DNA of 64,000 nucleotides from Streptomyces sp. KMM 9044 (lineage in GTDB: Bacteria > Actinomycetota > Actinomycetes > Streptomycetales > Streptomycetaceae). The translations under genes and the position numbers were made by a program. Location: contig NZ_CP113910.1 in assembly GCF_024701375.2 (NCBI RefSeq), forward strand, positions 4,464,001 through 4,528,000, read 5' to 3'. Of the stretch, positions 15,940 to 25,075 are shown one piece after another (positions within the stretch are counted from its first letter, which is position 1; the number at the start of each line of letters is the position of its first letter). Below the pieces are notes generated by a model, which saw only the letters and a program-made list of their open reading frames with translations, had not been told where the DNA came from and searched no databases.

Positions 15940-16929
15940 GTGAACGCAACCAGCCCCGCGGCACCCTCCGCGGCCCCGACCGGCCGCATCGTCCTGCTCA
16001 CCACCAGCCACCGCGTCGCGCCCGGCCTGCTGTCCTGGCCCGCCTGGCAGACCCTGCGCGCGGCCGACACGGTGCTGTGCGCGGACGGTGCCCATCCGCA
16101 GCTGCCGTATCTCCGGGAGGCGGGCATACCGGTCAAGGAGACGTCACCGGCCGCCGGGGAGCTGGTGGACGCCTGCACCGGTGGGCGCACGGTGGTGGTC
16201 GTGGCGACCGGCGAGGGCGAGCCGGCCCTGACCGACGGCCTGGCCCGCCTCGCCGGTGCCGGCCGCGTCCCGATGCCGGAACTGGAACTGCTTCCCGCCT
16301 CCTACGACCTGCCGGGTGCCCGCCTGCTCGACCTCGTCCAGGTCATGGACCGCATCCGCGCCGAGTGCCCCTGGTCCTCCCGGCAGACCCACGAGGGCCT
16401 GGTGAAGTACGGCATGGAGGAGGCCTACGAACTCGTCGAGGCGATCGAGGAGGGCGGCCGGGACGAACTGCGTGAGGAACTGGGCGACGTCCTCCTCCAG
16501 GTCGTCTTCCACGCCCGGATAGCCGAGGAGCACCCCGAGGAGCCCTTCTCCGTCGACGACGTGGCCGGCGGCATCGTCGCCAAGCTCATCCACCGCCATC
16601 CCCACGTCTTCGGCGACGAGACGGCGACCACCCCCGAGGAGGTCAAGGAGCACTGGCTGCGTACCAAGGCGGTCGAGAAGCGGCGCACCTCGGTCACCGA
16701 GGGCGTCCCTCTCGGCCAGCCGGGACTGGCCCTCGCCGCCACACTCGCCTCCCGCGTCCGCACGAGGGGCCTGGACGTCCCCCTGCCCCGGGCGGAGGGC
16801 ATCGGCTACGAACTGCTCGGCCTCGCGGCGCGGGCCGAGGCGGAGGGCGTCGACCCGGAAGCGGCGCTGCGCGCGGCCGCCCGGGCCTACCGGGACGCGA
16901 TACGGGCCGCCGAGGGCGTGGGGGAGTAA
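15940..16929 (+). CDS. mazG: Nucleoside triphosphate pyrophosphohydrolase MazG
   Basis: 329 residues. The N-terminal ~120 residues resemble a shortened tetrapyrrole-methylase-like domain. The C-terminal MazG fold has RIRAECPWSSRQTHEGLVKY, EEAYELVEAIEEG, EELGDVLLQVVFHARIAEE and KLIHRHPHVFGD, with the metal-binding EEx2E / ExxD acidic residues present. MazG hydrolyses (d)NTPs to NMP and pyrophosphate, cleaning the nucleotide pool and influencing ppGpp levels. It sits just after the SurA-like gene and probably has its own promoter. The start is GTG 15940. Confidence 0.92.
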   Translation: MNATSPAAPSAAPTGRIVLLTTSHRVAPGLLSWPAWQTLRAADTVLCADGAHPQLPYLREAGIPVKETSPAAGELVDACTGGRTVVVVATGEGEPALTDGLARLAGAGRVPMPELELLPASYDLPGARLLDLVQVMDRIRAECPWSSRQTHEGLVKYGMEEAYELVEAIEEGGRDELREELGDVLLQVVFHARIAEEHPEEPFSVDDVAGGIVAKLIHRHPHVFGDETATTPEEVKEHWLRTKAVEKRRTSVTEGVPLGQPGLALAATLASRVRTRGLDVPLPRAEGIGYELLGLAARAEAEGVDPEAALRAAARAYRDAIRAAEGVGE

Positions 16930-17001
16930 GCAGGGCGCGGCCCCCGGTTCCGCCGGGTACCGCAGCGGGGAGGAGGGCGTGCCTGCCCGCGTGCCGCCGG
17001 A

Positions 17002-17007
17002 TACGGT
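17002..17007 (+). promoter_or_regulatory. -10 box TACGGT for leaderless P450
   Basis: TACGGT ends 6 nt before GTG 17014 and no Shine-Dalgarno is seen. The geometry is identical to that at mazG. Confidence 0.4.
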
Positions 17008-17013
17008 CGAGCG

Positions 17014-18294
17014 GTGACCGACCAGCACCAGCCCCGGCCCGAGAACGGCGCCCCCGAACTCTTCACCTGGGAGTTCGCGAGCGACCCCTACCCCGCGTAC
17101 GCCTGGCTGAGGGAGCACGCGCCCGTGCACCGGACGCGGCTGCCCAGCGGGGTGGAGGCCTGGCTGGTCACCCGGTACGCCGACGCCAAGCAGACGCTCG
17201 CCGACCCCCGCCTCTCGAAGAACCCGGCGCACCACGACGAGCCCGCCCACGCCAGGGGCAGGACCGGTATCCCCGGTGAGCGCAAGGCCGAGCTGATGAC
17301 GCATCTGCTCAACATCGACCCGCCGGACCACACCCGGCTGCGCAGGCTGGTCAGCAAGGCGTTCACACCGCGCAGGGTCGCCGAGTTCGCGCCCCGGGTG
17401 CAGGAGCTCACCGACGGGCTCATCGACCGGTTCGCGGAGGGCGGCTCCGCCGACCTCATCCACGACTTCGCCTTCCCGCTCCCCATCTACGCCATCTGCG
17501 ACCTGCTCGGCGTTCCGAGGGAGGACCAGGACGACTTCCGCGACTGGGCAGGCATGATGATCCGGCACGCGGGCGGCCCCAGGGGCGGTGTCGCCCGGTC
17601 GGTGAAGAAGATGCGCGGCTACCTGGCCGACCTGATCCACCGCAAGCGCGAGGCACTGCCTGTCGAACCCGCCCCCGGCGAGGACCTCATCTCCGGCCTG
17701 ATCCGCGCCTCCGACCACGGCGAGCACCTCACCGAGAACGAGGCCGCCGCCATGGCGTTCATCCTGCTGTTCGCCGGCTTCGAGACCACCGTCAACCTCA
17801 TCGGCAACGGCACCTACGCCCTCCTCACCCACCCGGGGCAGCGCGAGCGCCTGCAGAAGTCCCTCGCCGCCGGGGAGCGCGGGCTGCTGGAGACCGGAGT
17901 GGAGGAACTCCTGCGCCACGACGGGCCCGTGGAACTGGCCACCTGGCGGTTCGCCACCGAGGCGCTCGCCCTCGGCGGGCAGCACATCTCCGCAGGCGAC
18001 CCGGTCCTCGTCGTCCTGGCCGCCGCGGACCGTGATCCGGAGCGGTTCGCCGACCCCGACGCACTCGATCTCGCACGGCGCGACAACCAGCATCTGGGGT
18101 ACGGCCACGGCATCCACTACTGCCTCGGCGCTCCGCTGGCCCGCCTGGAGGGCCAGACCGCGCTCGCCACACTGCTGACCCGGCTGCCGGACCTCGAACT
18201 CGCGGCGGACCCGGCCGAACTGCGCTGGCGCGGCGGCCTCATCATGCGCGGACTGCGCACGCTGCCGGTGAAATTCACCCCGCCCTCGATGTGA
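17014..18294 (+). CDS. Cytochrome P450, probably CYP107 family
   Basis: 426 residues. The I-helix FAGFETT (about 252), K-helix EELLR (ExxR, about 293), AAADRDPERF and heme-thiolate loop GYGHGIHYCLGAPLARLE (Cys about 371) are all intact. It is a soluble class I bacterial P450 that needs ferredoxin and reductase; no redox partner gene is adjacent. The substrate is unknown. From gene order I infer the ortholog of the CYP107P-type enzyme found beside the rpf genes in S. coelicolor. It is probably translated from a leaderless message. Confidence 0.92.
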   Translation: MTDQHQPRPENGAPELFTWEFASDPYPAYAWLREHAPVHRTRLPSGVEAWLVTRYADAKQTLADPRLSKNPAHHDEPAHARGRTGIPGERKAELMTHLLNIDPPDHTRLRRLVSKAFTPRRVAEFAPRVQELTDGLIDRFAEGGSADLIHDFAFPLPIYAICDLLGVPREDQDDFRDWAGMMIRHAGGPRGGVARSVKKMRGYLADLIHRKREALPVEPAPGEDLISGLIRASDHGEHLTENEAAAMAFILLFAGFETTVNLIGNGTYALLTHPGQRERLQKSLAAGERGLLETGVEELLRHDGPVELATWRFATEALALGGQHISAGDPVLVVLAAADRDPERFADPDALDLARRDNQHLGYGHGIHYCLGAPLARLEGQTALATLLTRLPDLELAADPAELRWRGGLIMRGLRTLPVKFTPPSM

Positions 18295-18451
18295 TGTTGC
18301 GAACGGGGCGGCGTACCAGGACACATTCCGAAATGCCCCGGACGGTCTTCCGGAAGAGATCCGGGAAAGCCCTGGGCGTGTCCGTCGGCCACGGCGCACG
18401 TGACCGTCAGGGCCCCTCGAGCACGGTCCGTTGACCGTTGGCAGGACGGCT

Positions 18452-18464
18452 GTGAAGGTGACAC
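18452..18464 (+). promoter_or_regulatory. Crp-like motif GTGAAGGTGACAC upstream of first rpf gene
   Basis: The motif approximates the Streptomyces Crp consensus GTG-N6-GNCAC, with a 5-bp spacer instead of 6. Nearly the same word (GTGAAAGGTGACA) occurs upstream of rpfA at 19567-19579. Crp control of rpfA is reported for S. coelicolor; for this gene it is inference. Confidence 0.35.
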
Positions 18465-18507
18465 CCACTCAACTTTGTGATCTTCATGTGATCTGCACGG
18501 CATGAAC

Positions 18508-18537
18508 TTGTGACAGACGTTCGACTGCCTATACGTT
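18508..18537 (+). promoter_or_regulatory. Promoter TTGTGA-16-TATACG
   Basis: TTGTGA (18508-18513) and TATACG (18530-18535) are spaced 16 bp apart, with a start point expected near 18543 and a leader of about 80 nt to ATG 18624. It is the clearest -35/-10 pair in the 330-bp gap after the P450. Confidence 0.45.
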
Positions 18538-18623
18538 CACCCCTCAAGCGCGGCGTCTCGCTTTTTCGAACGTCACAGGCGAAACGCCGTGCGAGTAACT
18601 GTTGTCCTGCGAAAGGTTTCCGC

Positions 18624-19541
18624 ATGCTCTCCGGGAACGGTCGTCACCGTCGCCCCCGCCAGGCTCCGGCTCTTCTCGTCGCGGCCGGAGTGACCGGCTC
18701 GGCCATCGCGATCCCCCTCCTCGGAGCCGGCGCCGCCAGTGCTGCCGACGGTTCGACCTGGGACCGGGTGGCCGAGTGCGAGTCGGGCGGCTCTTGGAGC
18801 CAGAACTCCGGCAACGGTTACTACGGCGGCCTGCAGTTGACCCAGGAGGACTGGGAGGCCTACGGCGGCCTCGACTACGCGACCAGCGCCGACCAGGCCA
18901 GCCGCGGCCAGCAGATAGCCGTGGCCGAGAAGATCCTCGCCGACCAGGGTGTCGGCGTGTGGAGAGCCTGCGGCCTGCTGGGGGGCCTGGACCGGGACGC
19001 GTCCGTGCTCGATGCCGGCACCGGCGTGGAGGGCGGCTCACCGGGCGCGTCCGGCTCCGAAAGGTCCGCCACTCCGTCGCCGTCCCAGTCCGCCGGCTCC
19101 TCGTCGGACGCGAAGGGCGACGAGGGCGACGAAGCTGCCGCGGACGGCCAGAAGAAGGAAGGAGGAGCGGAGGCCTCTTCCGCTGCTTCTCCCTCCGTCA
19201 AGGACGACGACTCGGACAAGTCGGGGCAGAAGGCCGACGCTTCGGAATCGGCCGACGGCGAGGACTCCGGCGGCGGCCGTCACCGCGGCGCCGGCGCCGA
19301 GGAGGAAGCGCGCGCGGACCGTGACGCCGGATCCTCGGGGCGGCATGCCTCGCGCGGCGGTCTCGGCTTCACACGCGGCCTCGACGGCTCCTCCCCGTCG
19401 AGCGACTCCGGCTCGGGCTCCGCGAGCGGCCCCTCGGTCGCCTCCGACTCCCTTGCTCTCGGCGGCGGATGGCTCGCCCAGTACGGCGGGGGCGACGGGG
19501 CCGAGGGTGTCGCCGCCCCGAATCCCACCCTTTTCGGTTAG
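18624..19541 (+). CDS. rpfC: Resuscitation-promoting factor (secreted muralytic enzyme)
   Basis: 305 residues. A signal peptide ends around ASAADG. The Rpf lysozyme-like domain (about 40-115) has WDRVAECESGGSWSQNSGNG with the catalytic Glu in the AECESGG motif, and GGLQLTQEDW. The remainder is a long acidic Ser/Asp/Glu-rich low-complexity tail without LysM, so wall attachment is not obvious. Rpf enzymes cleave peptidoglycan during germination and exit from dormancy. The symbol follows the S. coelicolor gene next to rpfA and rests on gene order. ATG 18624 starts a normal signal peptide. Confidence 0.85.
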   Translation: MLSGNGRHRRPRQAPALLVAAGVTGSAIAIPLLGAGAASAADGSTWDRVAECESGGSWSQNSGNGYYGGLQLTQEDWEAYGGLDYATSADQASRGQQIAVAEKILADQGVGVWRACGLLGGLDRDASVLDAGTGVEGGSPGASGSERSATPSPSQSAGSSSDAKGDEGDEAAADGQKKEGGAEASSAASPSVKDDDSDKSGQKADASESADGEDSGGGRHRGAGAEEEARADRDAGSSGRHASRGGLGFTRGLDGSSPSSDSGSGSASGPSVASDSLALGGGWLAQYGGGDGAEGVAAPNPTLFG

Positions 19542-19566
19542 GGGCTCGCACCTGGATGCGAATCAT

Positions 19567-19579
19567 GTGAAAGGTGACA
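19567..19579 (+). promoter_or_regulatory. Crp-like motif upstream of rpfA
   Basis: GTGAAAGGTGACA fits GTG-N6-GNCA. It lies about 205 bp before the inferred -10 box GATAAT (19772-19777) of rpfA and just after the preceding rpf stop. Crp activation of rpfA is reported in S. coelicolor; whether this is the site is unproven. Confidence 0.35.
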
Positions 19580-19835
19580 TTTCGACAGCTGCGGCCGACC
19601 GCTCGGGCGTCGGCCGTGCGCCGACCGGGCGATGGTGGCGTGCCGGCCGGGTGGCGAGTGGACCGGCGTGCGGAAAAGCGTGTCGGTGGCGGGGGTGGAG
19701 AGTCGCGCTTCAGGATGAATGTCCGATTTAAAGATGATGAGAGATAGGTCTCAGAAGCCCTGATCGTCTTTGATAATCCGCCGAGGGCGTGTCTACGGTC
19801 GTGATCGCTCGCCATCGCGGGCCCCGGCTGCCACC

Positions 19836-20028
19836 ACGCCGAATCCTGCCAGTGGCCGCACGGGAACAGTCGTCGCGTCATGCGCCGTAGGCAGGAGCGG
19901 GGGACCCAAGGTAGGCGCCGGATCCGGTGAAGTACGCCGGATGCGGCTCGGGGTGAAGCCGCGTCCCGCAAGGGAACGCGGCCGGGCAACCCAACCGGCC
20001 CGAACCCGACAGCTCACCTCGTAGGCGT
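19836..20028 (+). ncRNA. ydaO/yuaA-type cyclic di-AMP riboswitch
   Basis: The conserved blocks appear in order: CGCCGAATCCTGCC (19838-19851), GGCAGGAGCGGGGGACCCAA (about 19890-19909), GGGGTGAAGCC (19950-19960), CCGGGCAACCCAACCGG (19982-19998) and CAGCTCACCTCGTAGGCGTC. These are the signature of the ydaO class. It ends 18 nt before the rpfA start and a GATAAT -10 lies at 19772-19777, giving a leader of about 260 nt. In Streptomyces, c-di-AMP binding lowers rpfA expression (established knowledge). Confidence 0.95.
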
Positions 20029-20046
20029 CGGTGAGGGGATCCATCC

Positions 20047-20790
20047 ATGCTGTTTTCCAGCAAGGGCAAGCACCGTCGTCCGTCCAAGGCCACCCGTGCC
20101 ATCGCCGTCGCCGGTGTCACCGGTGCCGCCGTCGCCGCCCCGCTGATGGCGGCCGGCAGTGCCTCCGCCGCCACCGCCGCCGAGTGGGACACCGTCGCCC
20201 AGTGCGAGTCCGGTGGCAACTGGTCGATCAACACCGGTAACGGCTACTACGGCGGCCTGCAGTTCTCCGGCTCCACCTGGGCCGGCTACGGCGGCACGAA
20301 GTACGCCGCCACCGCCGACCAGGCCAGCAAGGCCCAGCAGATCGAGATCGCCGAGAAGGTTCTCGCGGGCCAGGGCAAGGGTGCCTGGCCGGTCTGCGGC
20401 AAGGGCCTGTCCAGCGCCGCCTACACCGGTGGCGGTTCCGCCGGGGGCTCGGGCGACCAGGGCGGCGGCTCCTCGCAGGGCTCCCGGCAGCAGTCCCCGG
20501 AGCAGGAGTCCCAGAAGCAGAGCACCGAGGCCGCTCCCGAGCGTTCCGCCGAGCAGAAGGCCTCCCGCTCCGACGAGCGTCCGGCCGCCAAGAAGACCGT
20601 CACCACCCCGACCGGCAAGAAGGTCGAGAAGGGCGACGGCGAGTACAAGGTCGTCAAGGGCGACACCCTCAGCTCGATCGCCGCGGAGCGCGACGTCAAG
20701 GGCGGCTGGGGCAAGCTGTTCGAGCTGAACGACGACATCGTCGAGGACGCCGACCTCATCTACCCGGGCCAGCAGCTGCACCTGAAGTAG
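20047..20790 (+). CDS. rpfA: Resuscitation-promoting factor with LysM domain
   Basis: 247 residues. A signal peptide ends near ASAATAAEW. The Rpf domain (about 40-115) has [20 protein letters not shown] and [10 protein letters not shown]; the catalytic Glu lies in QCESGG. A Ser/Gln/Glu-rich linker leads to a C-terminal LysM (about 197-246: [18 protein letters not shown] ... [11 protein letters not shown]) that binds peptidoglycan. It is a secreted lytic transglycosylase/lysozyme-like enzyme for germination and growth. The upstream riboswitch supports the rpfA identity. It is an intact tandem paralog of the gene before it. Confidence 0.95.
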   Translation: MLFSSKGKHRRPSKATRAIAVAGVTGAAVAAPLMAAGSASAATAAEWDTVAQCESGGNWSINTGNGYYGGLQFSGSTWAGYGGTKYAATADQASKAQQIEIAEKVLAGQGKGAWPVCGKGLSSAAYTGGGSAGGSGDQGGGSSQGSRQQSPEQESQKQSTEAAPERSAEQKASRSDERPAAKKTVTTPTGKKVEKGDGEYKVVKGDTLSSIAAERDVKGGWGKLFELNDDIVEDADLIYPGQQLHLK

Positions 20791-20831
20791 GACGCCGGCC
20801 GCGGGTCCGGGCCCCGTTCCCGCGAAGGTCT

Positions 20832-20879
20832 GCCCCGCTCCGGCGCGTCTCCCCCCGTACGCGCCGGGGCGGGGCTTTT
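20832..20879 (+). terminator. Strong hairpin with T-run after rpfA
   Basis: A 17-bp stem (20832-20848 with 20859-20875, one G-U), a 10-nt loop, and CTTTT immediately after. It is one of the few T-tailed terminators in this window and separates rpfA from eno. Confidence 0.85.
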
Positions 20880-21007
20880 CCGTGGCCGGACCGGGCCTCC
20901 CGTTCCCGGGTTTCCCGGAAACGCCTTTGTTCCGTTCGGAAACAATTTACTCTCGGTTCTGTCCGCGAAGCGGCCGACCGGATGGCCGATCGCCCCGGGC
21001 CGGATAG

Positions 21008-22351
<1,344 letters not shown>

Positions 22352-22388
22352 TCTGCTGGTCTGCTGGTCTGCTGGTCTGCTGGTCTGC
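22352..22388. repeat. 8-bp tandem repeat TCTGCTGG x4.6
   Basis: Four exact copies and a partial one start directly after the enolase stop codon. Such a non-triplet microsatellite can change copy number without affecting a protein here. Confidence 0.9.
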
Positions 22389-22521
22389 CGACCCGACGGC
22401 CCGTGCCGGGTGACGACCGAGGTCGTCGTGTCCTGGCCGGTCGTCCGTACGTCCCCGGACGCGGTCCCGTACCGTGTCCGGGGACGTACGCGCGTATGAC
22501 AGGGGAACGGGAGGCGGGGAG

Positions 22522-22998
22522 ATGGCCGTGAAGGACCGGGACCGGTTCTCCACCGCGACCAGGATCCGGCTGATCGGCGAGCAGACCGCCGCCCGGGTCT
22601 ACCGCTCGCAGACCAAGCGCCAGGCCCGCCGCTCCCGGCTGACCGGCCGGGCCGCGCTGCTCGCCTTGGTCGTCTGCTCGATGGTCGTGGCCCTCGCCTA
22701 TCCCATGCGGCAGTACGTGTCCCAGCGTGCCGACATCGCCGACCTCCAGCGGGAGCAGGACGCGGCCAGACAGCGGGTCGAACGGCTGCGCGACCTGAAG
22801 GCGCGCTGGCAGGACGACGCCTACGCCGAGCAGCAGGTCCGCGCCCGGCTGCACTACGTCATGCCCGGCGAGACCGGCTACATCGTGATCGACCCGGGCG
22901 CGGCCGAGCAGCCGCGCGCCGACCGTGGATCGGCCGACCGCCCCTGGTACGCGAACGTCTGGGACGGCGTCGACAGGTCCGACGCGGCCGGGCGATGA
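22522..22998 (+). CDS. divIC: DivIC/FtsB-like septum formation initiator
   Basis: 158 residues. A basic cytoplasmic N-terminus (about 1-48) precedes one membrane helix (about 49-67, AALLALVVCSMVVALAY), then a coiled coil (IADLQREQDAARQRVERL) and a short outside domain ending in MPGETGYIVIDPG. This is the bitopic divisome protein that pairs with FtsL and FtsQ at the septum. The location after eno is conserved in actinobacteria. ATG 22522 follows GCGGGGAG. Confidence 0.9.
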   Translation: MAVKDRDRFSTATRIRLIGEQTAARVYRSQTKRQARRSRLTGRAALLALVVCSMVVALAYPMRQYVSQRADIADLQREQDAARQRVERLRDLKARWQDDAYAEQQVRARLHYVMPGETGYIVIDPGAAEQPRADRGSADRPWYANVWDGVDRSDAAGR

Positions 22999-23052
22999 GT
23001 CCGGCGCCGGGACCGTAGCCTTACTACCCACGAGCACCGCAGAGAGACAGGT

Positions 23053-23709
23053 ATGGACACTCCCGCCCGCCGCCCGGCCACCACTCCTCAAGGGCAGCGC
23101 TCAGCGCTGGCGTTGTTCGATCTGCCCACGACCCCGCGCACCGACCCCACCGACGCGGACGTCGAGGCGTTCGAGCAGCAGCTCGGGCGGCCCCCGCGCG
23201 GGCTGCGTGCCATCGCGCACCGCTGCCCCTGCGGGCAGCCGGACGTCGTCGAGACCGCGCCGAGGCTGCCCGACGGCACTCCCTTCCCGACGCTGTACTA
23301 CCTCACCTGCCCCCGGGCCGCCTCGGCGATCGGGACGCTGGAGGCGAACGGCGTGATGAAGGAGATGACGGAGCGGCTGGCGGCGGACCCGGTGCTGGCG
23401 GCCGCGTACCGCGCGGCGCATGAGGACTACGTCCGGCGCCGCGACGAGATCGAGGAACTGAAGAACTTCCCGAGCGCCGGCGGGATGCCGGACCGGGTGA
23501 AGTGCCTGCACGTCCTGGTCGCCCACTCGCTGGCCGCCGGCCCCGGCGTCAACCCGCTGGGCGACGAGGCGCTCGCGATGCTGCCCCAGTGGTGGAGCAA
23601 GGGCCCGTGCGTGACGGTCGCCGAGCCGCCCGCCGGCGAGGGGCGGCAGGTGGAGAGCTCGGACGGCGGCTACTTCGCAGCCAAGCCGATCGAGGAGAAC
23701 GACCGATGA
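23053..23709 (+). CDS. DUF501 family protein
   Basis: 218 residues. The DUF501 core includes LGRPPRGLRAIAHRCPCGQP, LPDGTPFPTLYYLTCPRA and the C-terminal KCLHVLVAHSLAAGPGVNPLGDEAL. Conserved Cys/His in HRCPCG and KCLH may bind metal. The function is unknown. It is nearly always found between divIC and ppx/gppA in actinobacteria. Its stop overlaps the next start by ATGA. Confidence 0.92.
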   Translation: MDTPARRPATTPQGQRSALALFDLPTTPRTDPTDADVEAFEQQLGRPPRGLRAIAHRCPCGQPDVVETAPRLPDGTPFPTLYYLTCPRAASAIGTLEANGVMKEMTERLAADPVLAAAYRAAHEDYVRRRDEIEELKNFPSAGGMPDRVKCLHVLVAHSLAAGPGVNPLGDEALAMLPQWWSKGPCVTVAEPPAGEGRQVESSDGGYFAAKPIEENDR

Positions 23710-24746
23710 CCCGTGTCGCCGCCATCGACTGCGGTACCAACTCGATCCGGCTCCTGGTGGCCGACGCCGATCCGCTCACGGGTGAACTCGTCGACCTGGA
23801 CCGGCGCATGACGGTCGTTCGGCTCGGCCAGGGCGTCGACCGCACCGGACGGCTCTCCCCCGAGGCGCTGGAGCGGACGTTCGCCGCCTGCCGCGCGTAC
23901 GCCCGGGCCATCAAGGAGCACGGCGCGCAGCGTGTCCGCTTCGTCGCCACCTCCGCCTCCCGCGACGCCGAGAACCGCGACGAGTTCGTGCGCGGGGTGC
24001 TGGACATCCTCGGCGTGGAGCCCGAGGTCATCACGGGCGACGAGGAGGCCGAGTTCTCCTTCACCGGCGCGACCAGGGAACTGACGGGCCGTGCGGACCT
24101 GCACCGCCCGTTCCTGGTCGTGGACATCGGCGGCGGCTCCACCGAGTTCGTCGTGGGCGACGACCACGTACGGGCCGCCCGGTCCGTCGACGTGGGCTGC
24201 GTACGGATGACCGAGCGGCACCTGCTGCGGGACGGGACGGTGCAGGACCCGCCGTCCGAGGAGCGGATCGCGGCGATGCGGGCCGACATCGAGGCGGCCC
24301 TCGACCAGGCCGAGCGGACGGTTCCGCTGCGCGAGGCCCGCACCCTGGTCGGCCTGGCCGGTTCGGTCACGACCGTGTCGGCGATCGCCCAGGACCTCCC
24401 CGCGTACGACTCGACGGCGATCCACCACTCCCGGGTCACCCTGGAACGCGTCCGTGAGATCACCGACCGCCTGCTCCACGCCACTCACGCCGAACGCGCG
24501 GCGATCCCCTCCATGCACCCGGGCCGGGTCGATGTCATCGGAGCGGGCGCCCTCGTCCTGCTCTCCCTCATGGAACGCGCCGGCGCGAAGGAGGTCGTCG
24601 TCAGCGAGCACGACATCCTGGACGGGATCGCCTGGTCCGTTGCCACTGACGAGCAGCGCTCCGCTGAGCGGCGCGAACACACTTTGAGCAGTGATCGGAA
24701 GGGCCTGTCGGGCCCTTCCGAGGGGTGCCGGCGGGAAAGTTCGTGA
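23706..24746 (+). CDS. ppx: Ppx/GppA exopolyphosphatase family
   Basis: 346 residues. The ASKHA nucleotide-binding fold shows DCGTNSIRLLVAD (phosphate 1), TSASRDAEN, catalytic GDEEAEFSFTG, DIGGGSTEF (phosphate 2) and GLAGSVTT. It hydrolyses polyphosphate ends or pppGpp. It is the shorter actinobacterial form without the C-terminal HD-like domain. ATG 23706 overlaps DUF501. A terminator-like hairpin lies within the last ~16 codons (24697-24719), so the ribosome would need to pass it. Confidence 0.93.
   Translation: MTRVAAIDCGTNSIRLLVADADPLTGELVDLDRRMTVVRLGQGVDRTGRLSPEALERTFAACRAYARAIKEHGAQRVRFVATSASRDAENRDEFVRGVLDILGVEPEVITGDEEAEFSFTGATRELTGRADLHRPFLVVDIGGGSTEFVVGDDHVRAARSVDVGCVRMTERHLLRDGTVQDPPSEERIAAMRADIEAALDQAERTVPLREARTLVGLAGSVTTVSAIAQDLPAYDSTAIHHSRVTLERVREITDRLLHATHAERAAIPSMHPGRVDVIGAGALVLLSLMERAGAKEVVVSEHDILDGIAWSVATDEQRSAERREHTLSSDRKGLSGPSEGCRRESS
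24697..24719 (+). terminator. 9-bp hairpin at the 3' end of ppx
   Basis: GGAAGGGCC (24697-24705) pairs with 24711-24719 over a 5-nt loop, inside the final codons of ppx. It probably ends the eno-side operon before ndh. Confidence 0.5.
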
Positions 24747-25023
24747 AGTTCTTCACAAGGAAATGGGCCCGGTAGGCCGAAGAACTGAGTCCGGTTGACC
24801 CTTTCGGGCCCCCTGGGCTGCTTTGAACGTGTTCAGGAGGTGCGGGCGAGAGGTCCTCGGGAGGTCGCCGCCGATTCTCCGCAGGGGTCTCACGGTGGCC
24901 TCGGGATCGAAGAGAGGCAGCTCACGCGGCATTGACAACGGGTCGCGTGCGGCCCTGGTTCCCGGATTCCGGCATGGACTTGATCACAAAGGCCGGGAAG
25001 TGTAACACGACCGCTGTCCGAGC

Positions 25024-25041
25024 TTGTGAAGGGGCGCACGA
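25024..25041 (+). promoter_or_regulatory. Rex-operator-like site before ndh
   Basis: TTGTGAAGGGGCGCACGA has a perfect left half and a partial right half of the Rex consensus TTGTGAA-N4-TTCACAA. It lies 35 bp before the ndh start. Rex senses NADH/NAD+ and represses respiratory genes in S. coelicolor, which suits ndh. Prediction only. Confidence 0.4.
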
Positions 25042-25075
25042 GCCCACCCCCCGGGGCGGGTGGATACTCGATGGC

